The notes below the pieces were generated by a model. It was not told the origin of the DNA. It was given only the letters and a program-made list of their open reading frames with translations, and did not search any database. A program made the translations under genes and the position numbers. This document shows positions 34,554-42,853 of a stretch of 64,000 nucleotides of DNA, piece after piece. Position 1 is the first letter of the stretch; each line of letters opens with the position of its first letter. Where the stretch lies: positions 1 to 64,000 of the forward strand of contig DAOSUR010000010.1 of the NCBI GenBank assembly GCA_035378985.1, read 5' to 3'. This DNA is from Anaerohalosphaeraceae bacterium (GTDB lineage: Bacteria; Planctomycetota; Phycisphaerae; Sedimentisphaerales; Anaerohalosphaeraceae).

Positions 34554-36300
34554 AGCCCTTCAGGAACAATATAAGAGTTTCGATTGTCATCCAGCAGGCC
34601 AGGAGAAAAACTGCTCCGCCCAAGCCGCACAAGAGCCAATTCTGCTGGCGAAAATAACTGATTTCATTGAGAATCATTGCCCAGCCGGTCAGGGCCAGCA
34701 TGATCAGGCAGGGGCCGGCGGCAACGAGGTATTTCAGCCCGCCTTTGCGCTTCAGATACATCGTAACAACCAGAAGTGCCAGAGCGGCCATCAGCTGGTT
34801 GACGGTTCCGAACAGCGGCCACAGCCGCAGGGCCCCCTTGGCATCAGCACCGAAGGAGATAGTCCTGCCGGAAGTATTGATAAAGGCCACGGCGGCCGCC
34901 GTTACAACCGCCAGCGTTGTGGCAGTCCAGCGGTTGGCCAGACGAGGGAGTTTAAAATCTGTTGCCAGTTCGCTGATGACGTACCGCTGGATGCGAACAG
35001 CGGTATCCATCGTCGTGCCGGCGAACGAGGATGCAAAAACCCCCATGATGGCCGCCCCGAGCACAGCAGGGATTCCGAGAGCCGCCAGCATGTTTGAGGC
35101 CCCGATAACAACGGGCTGAAGATTGTTTCCTAATCCGCGTCCTTCCATCCAGCCGGTGTAGAATTGGTCCCATGCAGCCCGCCCGGTCAACCCGCCGGTG
35201 CCGATTCCGAGGCCGGCGGCGATACAGATGATGACCAGAACCGCCAGCATTCCCTCCACGAGCATTGAACCATAGCCGATAAACTGGGCGTCAGTCTCGC
35301 GGGAAATTTGTTTGGGACTTGTTCCGCTGGCAACCAGCGAGTGAAAGCCGCTGATGGCGCCGCAGGCAATTGTTACAAACATCATCGGCAGCAGCGGCGG
35401 CACATCCGCAAAACGAGGCAGATAAACCGGGGCTGAAAGATGAAAATTGTCGTATCGAAAAGCCGCCGCCGGTACGGAAAGGCCCAGCAGCATCATAATC
35501 AAAAACAGCTGCCAGGCATTGATGTAATCGCGCGGCTGAAGCAGGGTTGTGACCGGCAGGGTGGAGGCAAACCAGCAGTAAATCAGAAGTATAATGGTCC
35601 AGGTTCCGGTGGAGGGGATCGGCCAGGAATCCAGAAAGGCAAAAACGCCGTGGCCGAAGCGGCTTTTCCAGAAGCCCTCCAGCCAGGCCCCGAGGGCAAC
35701 CGTGGCGTACATTGCCGTCACGGCCAAGAAGGTTGAAAAGGTCAGGGGAGCATTCTTTTTATAAATGGCCCAGCCGAGAAGCACGGCAATCGGAATCTGC
35801 AGCCAAATGGCGAGAATGCATTCCGGGTACAGTTTAAATACGGTGGCGATGACCACGCCGAAAATGGCGATGATAATCAGCAGGGCCAGAAAAACGATCA
35901 AAAAGAAAATCAGACGTACACGAGGATTGATGTAGCGGGCGGCGATTTCCGAGATGCTTTTGCCTTCGTTTCGCAGAGAAATCACCAGCGTTCCAAAGTC
36001 GTGAACGGCGCCCATGAGGATGCAGCCGAGGGTTACCCAGAGGAGGGCCGGCAGCCATCCCCAGATGATGCCGATGGCGGGCCCGACAATCGGTCCGGTT
36101 CCCGCGATGGAAGTAAAGTGGTGTCCGAAAATGACTTCTTTGCGGGAGGGCACATAGTCCACTCCATCCTGAAACTCCCGGCTGGGCACAGGGGCATCCG
36201 GATTGAGCCGAAAAATTTTTCGGGCCAGAAAACGCCCGTAGGTATGGTAGGCAATCACATATCCGGCTCCGCAAATAAGCATCAGCAGAAGAGCATCCAT
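34519..36300 (-). CDS. cstA: Carbon starvation protein CstA family transporter
   Basis: A 593-residue polytopic membrane protein (about 15-16 helices) of the CstA family, peptide/pyruvate transporters. Hallmarks are the N-terminal YHTYGRFLARKIFRL, GVDYVPSRKEVIFGHHF, TSIAGTGPIVGPAIGIIWGW and HDFGTLVISLRNEGKSI. A ribosome site AGGAG is eight bases before the ATG at 36300; a GTG at 36309 would overlap that site. The 3' end overlaps the convergent cdaR-like gene by 35 bases. Confidence 0.93.
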   Translation of the reverse strand: MDALLLMLICGAGYVIAYHTYGRFLARKIFRLNPDAPVPSREFQDGVDYVPSRKEVIFGHHFTSIAGTGPIVGPAIGIIWGWLPALLWVTLGCILMGAVHDFGTLVISLRNEGKSISEIAARYINPRVRLIFFLIVFLALLIIIAIFGVVIATVFKLYPECILAIWLQIPIAVLLGWAIYKKNAPLTFSTFLAVTAMYATVALGAWLEGFWKSRFGHGVFAFLDSWPIPSTGTWTIILLIYCWFASTLPVTTLLQPRDYINAWQLFLIMMLLGLSVPAAAFRYDNFHLSAPVYLPRFADVPPLLPMMFVTIACGAISGFHSLVASGTSPKQISRETDAQFIGYGSMLVEGMLAVLVIICIAAGLGIGTGGLTGRAAWDQFYTGWMEGRGLGNNLQPVVIGASNMLAALGIPAVLGAAIMGVFASSFAGTTMDTAVRIQRYVISELATDFKLPRLANRWTATTLAVVTAAAVAFINTSGRTISFGADAKGALRLWPLFGTVNQLMAALALLVVTMYLKRKGGLKYLVAAGPCLIMLALTGWAMILNEISYFRQQNWLLCGLGGAVFLLACWMTIETLILFLKGSTAPAQEQEKS

Positions 36301-36345
36301 GGTTTTCACTCCTGAAAGGGTTTGTTTCCCCTGTCTTTTTAGTTG

Positions 36346-38328
36346 CTATTCTACTTCTTGTCTGCAGACTTTTTCAAGAAAGGATTTGCCCTGCTGGTAC
36401 AGCTGAAGACGGATATCAATTTCGGAAAGCCGTTTTGTGTCCTGTTCCTGATGAGCCAGACTCCATGCTTCTTGCGCCGCGGCCACTGCCTGCGGAAAAT
36501 CCCCGACGGCAGCGTAAGCAGCGGCCAGAATATCCAGGCGGCGGGCCGTGGGCCCAAACAGTCGGACCAGATGCCGGCTGAGCGACAGCGCCTCCTGCGG
36601 ACAGCGCACGGCGTCTTCTTCACAGACCGCCAGTACCCAAGCCAGATTTTCTCCTGCAGGCGAAAAATACGGATTTTGCTCCAGAGACTGACGCCAGAAA
36701 TTCACCGCCTCCGCCGTTCGTCCCTGAAGGCAGCGGGCCTCTCCCAGGGCGTTCAGCAGACGGGCGTTTCGCGGGCTGTCCTGAAGAGCTTCCAGGAGGG
36801 TTTTCTCCGCCGCCTCGACCTGTCTGCTCCGCAAATAGACTTCTCCTATATATCCGAGAATCTCCGAGCGGCTCTTCGGGCGAATTGCCATCGCTTTCTG
36901 CAGATAAAACAGGGCTTTTTCATAGTTGTTTTTCTTCAGATGGAAAGATCCGAGATTCACGACACACTGAAACAGGTTCGGATACCGTTCCAGAACGGAT
37001 TCCGACATTTCAATTGCTCGATCCAATTGTCCAGTTTGGGCCAGTCGATAAGCCAGATTGACCTCCAGAGTCGGATTGTCTCCGGTGACGCGAATCGAGT
37101 GTTCAAAAAGGGTGATGGTGTCTTTCCAGCGGTAGGTCTGAAGCCATGTGCCCAATAGAAGGGCCGCAAATCCTGCGGCACAGAAGACGCTGACAAAGGC
37201 AATTCGAGCAGGACGTGCTCGTGTCCACTCCCGGACTGTCCAGAAAAGGGCGATTCCGACTCCGACGGAGGGCAGATACGTGTAGCGGTCCGCCATGGCC
37301 TGTCGGCCGATTTGGACAAGGCCAATGACAGGAAGCAGAATAATCAGGTACCAAAACCATCCGACGAAAAGCCAAGGCCGCCGGCGATACTGAAGCCCGA
37401 AAAAGACGCTGATGCCCAGCAATGCCCCCAGAGATAATCCCAGCCGAATCAGACTGAAATCCGGCCGTAAGGGATATAGAACAGAGAGATTTGTTGGATA
37501 GAAGATTTTTGAAAGGTAGCGGAAATACGACACGGCAGCGTTTTCGAGCCGGTACCGAAACGGATAAACGTTCCAGTCCGTCTGTGCTCCGCCCTGTTTT
37601 TGAGCAAAATAGAGGATAAAGCAGAATCCGATGCAGAGAAGAAAAAACGGAACCTTTTCCTGCAGCAGAGGTTTCAAATCCTTAATGGTTTTCGCTCTTT
37701 CCAAAGGCCAGATGTCCAGAAGCAGAAAGACCAGCGGCCATGTGACGAGCATCCCTTTGGCCAACAGGCCGAGCAAAAGAAGAAGGAAGGTCATGCCGTA
37801 TGAAAAAAAAGTTTTCTTTTTTGTAAAAGCACAATAGGCGGCGAGCGTAAGAATTCCGAAAAAACCGCACAGAACGTCTTTTCGTTCTGCCGCCCAGGCA
37901 ACTGACTCCGCACGAAGGGGGTGAATGGAAAAGAAGAGAGCGGCTGCAAAGGCGCACCAGAGTGAGCCGGTGACCCGACGGAGCCATTCGAACAGGGCGG
38001 CGGCTGTCAGCAGATGCAGCAGGAGACTGGTCAGATGATGACCGGCCGGATGCAGCCCGAACAGCTCTACATCCGCCATATGACTCAAAAGGGTCAGAGG
38101 ATGCCAATTGCCCAGAAAAACCGTTGTAAAAGCCCAGCGTATCGACTCAAAGGTCAGTCCCATTCGAACATACGGATTGTCCACAATGTACTCGGTGTCG
38201 TCGAAGTCGATAAAGTCGTTCTGCAGGATGTTGCTGAAGGCCGACCAGGCAAGAATTATTAGTAGACATACAGCAACAAAATTACGAGAACGAGAGGAGA
38301 AATAATTCTGTTTTGCGGACTGAACCAT
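36346..38328 (-). CDS. GT-C type membrane protein with C-terminal TPRs (TMTC-like)
   Basis: A 660-residue protein. The N-terminal 400 residues hold about ten membrane helices with the GT-C glycosyltransferase-like loops NDFIDFDDTEYIVDNPYVRM (acidic DD), NWHPLTLLSHMADVELFGLH and HPLRAESVAWAAERKDVL; the C-terminal 250 residues are tetratricopeptide repeats. The layout is that of eukaryotic TMTC O-mannosyltransferases and their many bacterial relatives, whose substrates are unknown. Activity is inferred. Encoded downstream of der on the same strand, nine bases apart. Confidence 0.82.
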   Translation of the reverse strand: MVQSAKQNYFSSRSRNFVAVCLLIILAWSAFSNILQNDFIDFDDTEYIVDNPYVRMGLTFESIRWAFTTVFLGNWHPLTLLSHMADVELFGLHPAGHHLTSLLLHLLTAAALFEWLRRVTGSLWCAFAAALFFSIHPLRAESVAWAAERKDVLCGFFGILTLAAYCAFTKKKTFFSYGMTFLLLLLGLLAKGMLVTWPLVFLLLDIWPLERAKTIKDLKPLLQEKVPFFLLCIGFCFILYFAQKQGGAQTDWNVYPFRYRLENAAVSYFRYLSKIFYPTNLSVLYPLRPDFSLIRLGLSLGALLGISVFFGLQYRRRPWLFVGWFWYLIILLPVIGLVQIGRQAMADRYTYLPSVGVGIALFWTVREWTRARPARIAFVSVFCAAGFAALLLGTWLQTYRWKDTITLFEHSIRVTGDNPTLEVNLAYRLAQTGQLDRAIEMSESVLERYPNLFQCVVNLGSFHLKKNNYEKALFYLQKAMAIRPKSRSEILGYIGEVYLRSRQVEAAEKTLLEALQDSPRNARLLNALGEARCLQGRTAEAVNFWRQSLEQNPYFSPAGENLAWVLAVCEEDAVRCPQEALSLSRHLVRLFGPTARRLDILAAAYAAVGDFPQAVAAAQEAWSLAHQEQDTKRLSEIDIRLQLYQQGKSFLEKVCRQEVE

Positions 38329-38337
38329 AATTGTTGT

Positions 38338-39669
38338 TCAAGACCGATCCGCTTTCCTTGTTTCTTTCGGGCGCAGAAGGAGCCGGATGGGCACCTCTTC
38401 GATGCCGAGCAGTTCGCCGAAGCGGTGGACCAGGTAGCGCTGATAGGCCGGGTCAAACAGGCTGATGCGGTTGACAAACAGCAGCAGCGTGACCGGCCGG
38501 GTCGCCACCTGTGTCGCATAATAAATCTTCGGAATAATCCCGCGGCTGTGTCCGCCCGCCTTTTCCTCCTCAATCAGCCGAACGGCCTTGTTCAGCTTGG
38601 CCGTGGGCACCTCCAGTGACGCCTGCTTGAACAGCTCCATCGCCAAATCCAGCACGCTTTGCACATTTTTGCCCTCCAGAGCCGTCGTAAAGGCAATCGG
38701 AGCCCGGCGAAGACCGGCCATCGCTTTTTCCAGATAGTCGGCATAATCCTGCGACCCGGCCCGGTCTTTGGCCAGATCCCATTTGTTGATTACGAGGATG
38801 CAGGGCTTGTATTCCTCCTGAATCAGGTGGGCCAGTTTTTTATCCACTTCCGAGACCGGCTCCGTAGCATCCATCACGAGCAGAACCACATCCGCCCGCC
38901 GAATGCTCTTGATGACGCGCGTGTAGCCGTAAAACTCGATATCGTTCTGCATCCGGCTCTTCTTGCGGACGCCGGCCGTATCGATGATGATAAAGCACTT
39001 GCCGTCCTTTTCGAAGCGGACATCCACAGCATCGCGGGTTGTCCCAGGGATTTCGCTGGTAATCACCCGCGGCTGCCCCACGACGGCATTCAGGAAGGTG
39101 CTTTTGCCGACATTGCGTCGTCCGACAATGGCCAGTTTCATCACGGCTTCTTTCGGGGTTTCCGCAGGCAGATGGGCAAGGGCCTCTACGATGCGGTCCA
39201 GCAGTTCCGTCCGGTTGATTTTCTGTTCCGCCGATACACAAATCGGCAGGCCGAATCCGAGCGGGGCAAAATCGGCGGCGGCGGAAAAAAGAGAGGGAGT
39301 GTCGGCTTTGTTTGCCGCCAGAATGACCGGCAGATTGTGTTTGCGCAGCAGTACGGCGATTTCCTCGTCCAGCGGGGTCAGCCCCTGACGAATATCCACC
39401 AGAAAAATCACCAGATTGGCGCTGCTGATGGCCTGAAAAATCTGGTTTTCGATGTGCTCTTCCAGAGCATCCGAATCCACAATGCCGTATCCGCCGGTAT
39501 CTACCAGTTCAAAGTAGCGGTCTTTGTGGCACAGGATGGTGCTGATGCGGTCGCGCGTAACCCCCGCCGTCGGGTCCACAATGCTGATTCGGCGGCCTGC
39601 CAGCGAATTGAGCAGACTGCTTTTGCCGACGTTGGGGCGTCCGATGATGGCTGCGACCGGTAGAGCCAT
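38338..39669 (-). CDS. der: Ribosome biogenesis GTPase Der
   Basis: EngA/Der is an essential GTPase for 50S maturation. The 443-residue protein has two GTPase domains (G1 GRPNVGKSSLLNSLAG at 8-23 and GRRNVGKSTFLNAVVG at about 182), their NKAD and NKWD G4 boxes, and a C-terminal KH-like domain (about 355-440). Length and order are normal. The ATG at 39669 begins MALPVAAIIGRPNVGK. Confidence 0.97.
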   Translation of the reverse strand: MALPVAAIIGRPNVGKSSLLNSLAGRRISIVDPTAGVTRDRISTILCHKDRYFELVDTGGYGIVDSDALEEHIENQIFQAISSANLVIFLVDIRQGLTPLDEEIAVLLRKHNLPVILAANKADTPSLFSAAADFAPLGFGLPICVSAEQKINRTELLDRIVEALAHLPAETPKEAVMKLAIVGRRNVGKSTFLNAVVGQPRVITSEIPGTTRDAVDVRFEKDGKCFIIIDTAGVRKKSRMQNDIEFYGYTRVIKSIRRADVVLLVMDATEPVSEVDKKLAHLIQEEYKPCILVINKWDLAKDRAGSQDYADYLEKAMAGLRRAPIAFTTALEGKNVQSVLDLAMELFKQASLEVPTAKLNKAVRLIEEEKAGGHSRGIIPKIYYATQVATRPVTLLLFVNRISLFDPAYQRYLVHRFGELLGIEEVPIRLLLRPKETRKADRS

Positions 39670-39799
39670 GAGTTGTGAATCTCCGCGAAAAAGATTTTGG
39701 ATTCGTCAATTCCGGATTATACTGGTTTCCATTATGTTTTCAAGATAACGTCTCGGCTCTGCCGATGGTTAGAGGAAAACAGCTGAAAGTGAGGTTTGT

Positions 39800-40522
39800 G
39801 TGGAACGGGAACGGAAAACTAAGCCCTGTCCTTTTTGCGGAGAGGAGATACTGGCGGATGCCGTCAAGTGCCGCTGGTGCCGCGAGTTTTTGACGGAAGA
39901 TGAGAATGCCCTTCCGACATCTCATCATGCAGGAATAGTATCCTCTTCCAATCGAGCTGCTCCAAAGCCGGCGGCAGAAACAGCCCTGAAATCTGCTCCG
40001 CTTGCGGAAACGCTTTCGGTCAGTCCTTCCCTATGGGGAATGGCAGGAACCCTTCTGGCAGCGGTGCTCTTTGCAGCCCTTGGGATTTGTTTGATGGTTT
40101 GGCCGTTTGAAAAATATCTGACGGAACCTGCTCGGAGCCAACAGTCAATCCAGACGGTTTTTCGAGCGGCGGATTGGGCTGGTGCCGTGATTTTGCTGGT
40201 GGCTGTTATGCGGGCGGCGTATCGAGTCCTTTACCTCAAAAGCATCGTTTATCAGATAAGCCCGGACCGCATCGAATGGAACCGCGGGATTTTCAGCCGC
40301 AAAGTGGACAATATCGATATGTTTCGCATCCTTGACATTAAACTTCGTCGGTCTTTGCTGGATTGTCTGCTGGGCATCGGCAAGATTACCCTGATGACAC
40401 GAGATGAGACGGATCCTATGTTTGAGTTTGAAAAGCTTCGGCGGCCCCGCGAGGTTTATGATTACATCAAAGCCGCTTCCCTGGCTGCCGACCGCAAACA
40501 GGGGGTCGTTCACCTCGAATAA
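39800..40522 (+). CDS. Zinc-ribbon and PH domain membrane protein
   Basis: A 240-residue protein. The N-terminus CPFCGEEILADAVKCRWCRE is a CxxC-n-CxxC zinc ribbon, then a Ser/Ala-rich linker, two membrane helices (about 75-105 and 125-145), and a bacterial PH (bPH2/DUF304) domain with YQISPDRIEWNRGIFSRKVD and FEKLRRPREVYDYIKAA. The function of such proteins is unknown. The GTG at 39800 follows GAGG by five bases. It is convergent with yraN; the stops are two bases apart. Confidence 0.82.
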   Translation: MERERKTKPCPFCGEEILADAVKCRWCREFLTEDENALPTSHHAGIVSSSNRAAPKPAAETALKSAPLAETLSVSPSLWGMAGTLLAAVLFAALGICLMVWPFEKYLTEPARSQQSIQTVFRAADWAGAVILLVAVMRAAYRVLYLKSIVYQISPDRIEWNRGIFSRKVDNIDMFRILDIKLRRSLLDCLLGIGKITLMTRDETDPMFEFEKLRRPREVYDYIKAASLAADRKQGVVHLE

Positions 40523-40524
40523 AG

Positions 40525-40929
40525 TCAGCGGGAGCGCGGCCGAAAGGCCCCCGGATAGTGTCGAATCTGCACCGGGCCGGCAGGGGGGAGAATCACCGTA
40601 ACAACATCGAACCGCAAAGGGCAATCCGAGAGGTCGTATTGTCTCAGAAAGCACTTTGCGGTCCGAATCAGTTTCTGCTGTTTGGCAAAGGTCACAGCGG
40701 AAACGGCCGGGGCATACTCCTCGCTGCGTCGGGTTTTGACCTCCACGAAGGCCACCATGCCGTTACGGTCGGCGGCAATCAGGTCGATTTCACCGCCGCC
40801 GAAGGCAAAGTTCCGCGCCACCGTCCGCCAGCCGTTTCGCCGCAGGAACCGTTCGGCCTGACGCTGTCCCCATCGGCCCAGTTTGTGCGGGTCCGCCAGG
40901 AGACGCTTTCGTCCGCCGAACAGCAGCAT
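40525..40929 (-). CDS. YraN family (UPF0102) endonuclease-like protein
   Basis: A 134-residue restriction-endonuclease-fold protein. G..GQRQAERFLRRNGWRTVARN and the core GGGEIDLIA then FVEVKTRRS match the (E-x-D...E-x-K) active site of UPF0102. Its biological role is uncertain. It ends the ribosomal cluster rplS-yraN, 18 bases after rplS. Confidence 0.9.
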   Translation of the reverse strand: MLLFGGRKRLLADPHKLGRWGQRQAERFLRRNGWRTVARNFAFGGGEIDLIAADRNGMVAFVEVKTRRSEEYAPAVSAVTFAKQQKLIRTAKCFLRQYDLSDCPLRFDVVTVILPPAGPVQIRHYPGAFRPRSR

Positions 40930-40947
40930 CGATTGGTTCCTGTCTAA

Positions 40948-41316
40948 TCAGGCGGTTGCGGTATGTTCACTGTGCCGCTGGGATAAACGCACGCCCTTGC
41001 CGCTGCGCTGACGCAGGTAGTACAGCTTGGCCCGGCGCACCTTGCCGCTGCGGACCGGCTTGATGTCCACAACGTTCGGAGAGTGAAGCGGGAAGGTCCG
41101 TTCCACGCCTTCGTCGTTAACAATGCGGCGGACGGTGAACATCTCGTTCATTCCGCGGCCCTTGCGGGAAATGACGATGCCGGTAAACACCTGAATGCGG
41201 GACTTGCCGCCTTCTTCAATGCGGCAGTGCACGTCCACGGTATCGCCGATTTCAAAATACGGAATCTCTTTCTTTCGGCTTTTGCTTTCTGCAATTTCTA
41301 TCAAATCTTTTTTCAC
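40948..41316 (-). CDS. rplS: 50S ribosomal protein L19
   Basis: Ribosomal protein at the subunit interface, 122 residues. FEIGDTVDVHCRIEEGGKSR, QVFTGIVISRKGRGMNEMFT and the tail RSGKVRRAKLYYLRQRSGKG are the conserved L19 stretches. It follows trmD by 24 bases on the same strand, as in most bacteria. Confidence 0.96.
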   Translation of the reverse strand: MKKDLIEIAESKSRKKEIPYFEIGDTVDVHCRIEEGGKSRIQVFTGIVISRKGRGMNEMFTVRRIVNDEGVERTFPLHSPNVVDIKPVRSGKVRRAKLYYLRQRSGKGVRLSQRHSEHTATA

Positions 41317-41340
41317 GGAAATATCTCCTGTTTTTTTTCA

Positions 41341-42054
41341 TCAAGGGTTTTGACTGTTTTTCATTCGGGCCTCGTACTTCTGCCAGAGGTCCGGCCGAAA
41401 CTGTCTGGTTCGCTCGATGCGCTGCTGATTTCGCCACTGGGCAATTCGTCCGTGGTCGCCGCTGAGGAGAATCTCGGGTACCTTCATCCCGTTGAAATCC
41501 TCCGGCCGGGTGTACTGGGGATACTCCAGCAGTCCGTCGCGGAACGTTTCATCCTCGGCGGACCCTTCATCGCCCAGCGCTCCCTCCAGCAGGCGGACAA
41601 CGGCATCAATGATCACCATCGCGGGCAGCTCCCCGCCCGTCAGGACATAATCGCCGATGGACAGCTGTTCCGCCCCCAGCCCGATGCGAATCCGCTCATC
41701 GAAGCCCTCGTAGCGCCCGGCAATCAGAATCAGCCGGTTCTCGCGGGCCAGCTCGACGGCCTTGTCCTGCGTGAACAGGGTTCCCTGCGGCGTCAGCAGG
41801 ATGACTCGTCCGGGCTGCGGATGCTGCTGCCGGACATGCCGGAAGGCGTCAAACACCGGCTGGCACATCATCACCATCCCGGGTCCGCCGCCGTAGGGCT
41901 TGTCGTCCACCTTTCGGTACTTGTCCGTGGTGAAATCTCGAATATTCCAAAGAGCAATGTCCGCAATGCCCTGCTGCTGCGCCCGCTTGAGAATTGAATG
42001 ACTCAGCGGTGAGTCAAACATCTCCGGAAACAGGGTCAGGACATCGATTCGCAT
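41341..42054 (-). CDS. trmD: tRNA (guanine(37)-N1)-methyltransferase
   Basis: Makes m1G37 in tRNAs, preventing frameshifts. The 237-residue protein opens MRIDVLTLFPEMFDSPLSHS and has the trefoil-knot segments PYGGGPGMVMM, AGRYEGFDERI and SIGDYVLTGGELPAMV. It lies in the order rpsP-trmD-rplS; rimM, which usually lies between rpsP and trmD, is absent. Confidence 0.96.
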   Translation of the reverse strand: MRIDVLTLFPEMFDSPLSHSILKRAQQQGIADIALWNIRDFTTDKYRKVDDKPYGGGPGMVMMCQPVFDAFRHVRQQHPQPGRVILLTPQGTLFTQDKAVELARENRLILIAGRYEGFDERIRIGLGAEQLSIGDYVLTGGELPAMVIIDAVVRLLEGALGDEGSAEDETFRDGLLEYPQYTRPEDFNGMKVPEILLSGDHGRIAQWRNQQRIERTRQFRPDLWQKYEARMKNSQNP

Positions 42055-42066
42055 ACGAAATCAGGA

Positions 42067-42447
42067 CTATTCGCCGCCTTCTTTCTTTTCAGACAGCAGG
42101 CCGGCGGCGATTTTTTCGGCCTTCGTAAACGGCAGGCCTTTTTTGCGGGCGATTTCCAGGGCCCGCTGGCGCCGTTTGAGCTTTTCTTCATACTGCGGAC
42201 AGGTGATGCCCTGTTTCTTGAGAATCTCGGCGACTGTGTCCGATGTGCCGGCTCCCTGTCCAATCCAGAACTTCACCCGCTCGAGATTGAGCACCACCTG
42301 CTTGGCGGGGTCCTTCTCAATCGGGTCGTAGTGGCCGAGCTTTTCGAGGATTCGGCCGTCGCGCGGCGTGCGGACTTCCACGGCGTTAATCCGGTAGAAG
42401 GGCCGATGCCGGCGACCCATTCGGGTCATTCTGATTTTGACTGCCAT
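42067..42447 (-). CDS. rpsP: 30S ribosomal protein S16
   Basis: Small-subunit assembly protein S16. MAVKIRMTRMGRRHRPFYRI, DGRILEKLGHYDP and RVKFWIGQGAGTSDTVAEIL are conserved. At 126 residues it is longer than the usual 80-90, with a charged C-terminal extension (EKLKRRQRALEIARKKG and KKEGGE). It precedes trmD by 12 bases. Confidence 0.95.
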   Translation of the reverse strand: MAVKIRMTRMGRRHRPFYRINAVEVRTPRDGRILEKLGHYDPIEKDPAKQVVLNLERVKFWIGQGAGTSDTVAEILKKQGITCPQYEEKLKRRQRALEIARKKGLPFTKAEKIAAGLLSEKKEGGE

Positions 42448-42540
42448 ACGTCGTTCCTTTCTTTCCTTGTATGATCAATTTTCGCCGTCGGCCCGATGCC
42501 GAAGGCAAAACAGGTTTCCGGTTCAATCCGGTGCCAAAAC

Positions 42541-42852
42541 TCAGCGGCCCGCTGCCTTTCTTTTTTCGAGGGCGTAGCCGTTCAGAAAAATCGCCAGCAG
42601 GGCCGGGTCCGCCCCGGCCTCCTGCGCCAGCTGTTCCGTTCGGGCCTGACTGAGCTGCTCGGCGTTTTCTTTTTCCTGCGGCGTCATCCGGGCTACCGCC
42701 CGCGCCAGCTGTTCGTATTCGCTTCGGCTGGGCGCCTGCAGGACCGCCAGTTCACTCCGCCCGTCCAGCCCCGCAAAGCACGTTCGCACCTGCCGGGCGT
42801 ACGGGTCGTCCATAAATCGTTCCAGCTTCTTCAGATACTCCTCGACAGTCAT
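42541..42852 (-). CDS. Unknown protein between ffh and rpsP
   Basis: A 103-residue soluble, mostly helical, acidic-basic protein beginning MTVEEYLKKLERFMDDPYAR. I recognise no domain and see no signal or membrane segment. It starts one base after the ffh stop, and rpsP follows, so it is very probably co-translated with ffh. Confidence 0.7.
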   Translation of the reverse strand: MTVEEYLKKLERFMDDPYARQVRTCFAGLDGRSELAVLQAPSRSEYEQLARAVARMTPQEKENAEQLSQARTEQLAQEAGADPALLAIFLNGYALEKRKAAGR

Positions 42853-42853
42853 A

